This document shows positions 6,120 through 7,953 of a DNA stretch of 7,953 nucleotides, one piece after another. How positions within the stretch are numbered: the stretch's first letter is position 1; each line of letters begins with the position of its first letter. The notes below the pieces were generated by a model. It saw only the letters and a list, made by a program, of their open reading frames with translations. It searched no databases and had not been told where the DNA came from. The translations under genes and the position numbers were made by a program. Where the stretch lies: the NCBI GenBank assembly GCA_003561835.1, contig PWVN01000286.1, forward strand, positions 1 through 7,953, written 5' to 3'. The DNA is from Syntrophomonadaceae bacterium. Lineage in GTDB: Bacteria > Bacillota > Dethiobacteria > PWVN01.

Positions 6120-6953
6120 TCAAGGATCTACCAGGTTCAGGGTCATGTCCAGGGCGGGAGAACTGTGGGTCAGGTACCCCAGGGAAATGAGGTCCACACC
6201 CGTCGCCGCCACTTCCTGCAGATTCTCCCGGGTAATCCCGCCGGAGGCTTCCACCAGGGCCCTGCCGTCCACCAGCCTGACGGCTTCCGCCATCAGGCCC
6301 ACCTCCATGTTGTCCAGCATGATAACCTCCACCCCCGCCTTCAGGGATTCACGGACATCCTCCAGGGTGGCCGCCTCCACCTCGATTTTCAGGGGGAAGC
6401 CTGCCCTGGCGCGCACCCGGGATACCGCCGCCCCGATGGAACCGGCCCCCCGGATGTGGTTGTCCTTGATGAGGGCCATATCCCCCAGGTGGAAGCGGTG
6501 GTTTTTTGCCCCCCCCACCCGCACCGCATATTTCTCCAGGAGGCGAAACCCGGGGGTGGTCTTCCGGGTATCCACGATCTGTGCCCCCGTCCCCGCCACC
6601 GCCACTACGGCGGCCCGGGCAGCGGTGGCGATACCGCTCAAGCGCTGCAAAAAATTCAAGGCTGTTCGTTCCCCCTTGAGGATGGAGGCCAGCGGCCCGG
6701 CCAGTTCCGCCAGGCAGTCCCCGGGCTTGATCTCCTGGCCGTCCCGGAAGGAGGCGGTAAAATCCAGGCACGGGTCCACCTGGGAGAAGACCTCCGCGGC
6801 CACCGGGAGCCCGCAGGCAACTCCGGCTTTCTTGGCCGTGATGAAGGCCCTGCCCATTTCATCCGTAAAAATGCTGTCGCTGGTGATATCCCCCCAGGAC
6901 AGGTCCTCCGCCAGGGCTGCAGCCACCAGGCTCCTAAACTGCATGAGATGCAT
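6120..6953 (-). CDS. nadC: Nicotinate-nucleotide diphosphorylase (quinolinate phosphoribosyltransferase)
   Basis: NadC joins quinolinate to PRPP and releases CO2, pyrophosphate and nicotinate mononucleotide, the last committed step of de novo NAD synthesis. The 277 residues match the usual length. An N-terminal sandwich domain (about 1-105) precedes the barrel. Diagnostic segments are ERTALNFLQRLSGIAT (95-110), DTRKTTPG (128-135), RVGGAKNHRFHLGD (145-158), IKDNHI (162-167), EVEAATLEDV (191-200), MLDNM (212-216) and VEASGGI (234-240), all intact. The ATG at 6953 is chosen because GGAAGGAGGG lies 8 bases upstream. It gives an N-terminus MHLMQFRSLVAAALAEDL typical of the family; a reading frame open to 7043 would add 30 unlikely residues. 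A second ATG at 6944 is less well placed. The gene starts 20 bases inside the end of nadB and is followed at once by the cysteine hydrolase, so the three are probably co-transcribed. Confidence 0.97.
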   Translation of the reverse strand: MHLMQFRSLVAAALAEDLSWGDITSDSIFTDEMGRAFITAKKAGVACGLPVAAEVFSQVDPCLDFTASFRDGQEIKPGDCLAELAGPLASILKGERTALNFLQRLSGIATAARAAVVAVAGTGAQIVDTRKTTPGFRLLEKYAVRVGGAKNHRFHLGDMALIKDNHIRGAGSIGAAVSRVRARAGFPLKIEVEAATLEDVRESLKAGVEVIMLDNMEVGLMAEAVRLVDGRALVEASGGITRENLQEVAATGVDLISLGYLTHSSPALDMTLNLVDP

Positions 6954-7953
6954 GCAGGATGCCCTCCTTCCGGTCTTTTGCATAACACAGATGCCTGGCC
7001 CAGGCAGGGTCCGGGTGGGGAAAATCCGTGCGAAAATGGGCACCGCGGCTTTCCGTCCGTTCCAGGGCCCCGGTTTGAATCAGGCCCGCTGTGATGATGA
7101 TATTTTGCAGTTCCCACCCGCCCCTGTTCCCGGGAACTCCCTGCAGGAGGGGCCGGTAAGAGTTGAGGAGGGAGCCAAGTTTTATAAGGCCCCCTTGATC
7201 CCGGATGATCCCGGCATCGCGAAACATGGCCTCTCTTAACTGCTTCCTGACCTTCCTCTCCTGCCAGAGAGAGATGGGGTTCCGGCTTTGTTCGTCCTTA
7301 ACCTTGACCTTTCCGATACGGGCCTTGCCGTCCTTTTTGATTTCCTCCACAGCCCGGGCGGCAAATACCAGACCCTCCAGGAGGGAATTGCTGGCCAGCC
7401 TGTTGGCACCGTGAATGCCGCTGCAGGCCACTTCCCCGCAGGCATAAAGCCCCGTTAAGCTCGTTTGCCCCTTTGGCCCCGTACAAATGCCTCCCATGGA
7501 ATAATGGGCTGCAGGTACCACAGGCAGCCAATCCCGGGACAGGTCATATCCGTGTCTCGCCGCCAGGGAGAAAATGGTGGGAAAACGGTTTTGCAAGTAT
7601 TTCCTGTCCCGGTGGGTAATGTCCAGGCAGACATGGGGGCTTTTGTGCCTGCACATCTGATCCAGAATGGCCCGGGCTACCACATCCCTGGGTCCCAGCT
7701 CAGCCATGGGGTGATAGGTGTCCAGAAAACGCTGGCCCCGGGCGTTACGCAAAACAGCGCCTTCCCCCCGGACGGCTTCCGAGATCAGGAAAGAATCCCT
7801 TCCCTGTCCGGCAGCAAAGACGGTGGGGTGAAATTGGATGAATTCCATATCCTTAATGGCGGCCCCCGCCCGGTATGCCATGGCAATGCCGTCTCCCGTG
7901 GCTACCGGAGGATTTGTCGTTCGGGCGTACACCTGCCCCAAACCCCCGGTGGC
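6934..7953 (-). CDS. nadB: L-aspartate oxidase, C-terminal 339 residues (N-terminus outside window)
   Basis: NadB is the FAD enzyme that oxidises L-aspartate to iminoaspartate, which NadA condenses with dihydroxyacetone phosphate to quinolinate; in anaerobes fumarate can serve as electron acceptor. The visible part begins with ATGGLGQVYARTTNP and continues MEFIQFHPT (36-44 of the fragment), ISEAVRGEGA (57-66) and YHPMAELGPRDVVARAI (80-96, with the conserved arginines). PAAHYSMGGI (147-156), LYACGEVACSGIHGANRLAS (169-188) and the helical C-terminal SDH-like domain ending ESRGAHFRTDFP (300-311) follow. All family motifs in this part are intact and the frame is open to the window edge. The FAD-binding N-terminus, about 180-200 residues, is missing. 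Its last 20 bases overlap nadC, and its own segment GGAAGGAGGG forms the nadC ribosome binding site. nadA is not in the window and may lie upstream of nadB. Confidence 0.97.
   Translation of the reverse strand, partial: ATGGLGQVYARTTNPPVATGDGIAMAYRAGAAIKDMEFIQFHPTVFAAGQGRDSFLISEAVRGEGAVLRNARGQRFLDTYHPMAELGPRDVVARAILDQMCRHKSPHVCLDITHRDRKYLQNRFPTIFSLAARHGYDLSRDWLPVVPAAHYSMGGICTGPKGQTSLTGLYACGEVACSGIHGANRLASNSLLEGLVFAARAVEEIKKDGKARIGKVKVKDEQSRNPISLWQERKVRKQLREAMFRDAGIIRDQGGLIKLGSLLNSYRPLLQGVPGNRGGWELQNIIITAGLIQTGALERTESRGAHFRTDFPHPDPAWARHLCYAKDRKEGILHASHAV

Noticed and set aside
5641..7239. Plus-strand open frame of 532 codons across the hydrolase, nadC and nadB
   Set aside because: It is antisense to three well-conserved genes, has no recognisable motif, and long antisense frames are expected in GC-rich coding DNA.

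Overview
The window is a GC-rich stretch in which every supported gene lies on the minus strand. Read in transcription order (right to left) it holds nadB (3' part only), nadC, a small PncA-like cysteine hydrolase, comEC, a family 4 glycosyltransferase, and the 5' part of a large BadF/HgdC-type acyl-CoA dehydratase activase. A strictly anaerobic, GC-rich Firmicute of the Moorella/Desulfotomaculum/Peptococcaceae kind is the best guess. The reasons are the two-domain activase typical of anaerobic Clostridia, a comEC gene, strong GGAGG-type ribosome binding sites, frequent TTG starts and Firmicutes-style intergenic palindromes. The assignment is inference; there is no rRNA or other marker gene.

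Region by region: 7953-5590 is a tight nad operon. nadC starts inside the end of nadB, and the hydrolase follows nadC with its ribosome binding site directly behind the nadC stop. Together nadB and nadC make nicotinate mononucleotide from aspartate via quinolinate, and the hydrolase may feed nicotinate from nicotinamide into the same NAD pool. The gap 5589-5404 carries a candidate promoter for comEC and an inverted repeat that would pair with the comEC ribosome binding site. comEC (5403-2923) encodes the full DNA-uptake channel with its C-terminal metallo-beta-lactamase-like domain. The gap 2922-2770 holds a nested inverted repeat and a candidate -10 box ahead of the glycosyltransferase (2769-1507).

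The 351-base gap 1506-1156 is the least ordinary part. It contains an AT-rich 14-bp hairpin abutting the glycosyltransferase stop, a second hairpin followed by a T run, a 37-bp tandem repeat flanked by imperfect inverted ends, and a well-spaced promoter for the activase. The palindromes resemble REP-type elements of Firmicutes. The activase then runs off the left edge.

No phage genes, transposase gene, CRISPR array, tRNA or rRNA was seen, and nothing here convinces me of a wholly new system. The most testable items are the comEC leader hairpin and the repeat cluster. Long plus-strand reading frames are GC-driven shadows of the minus-strand genes.
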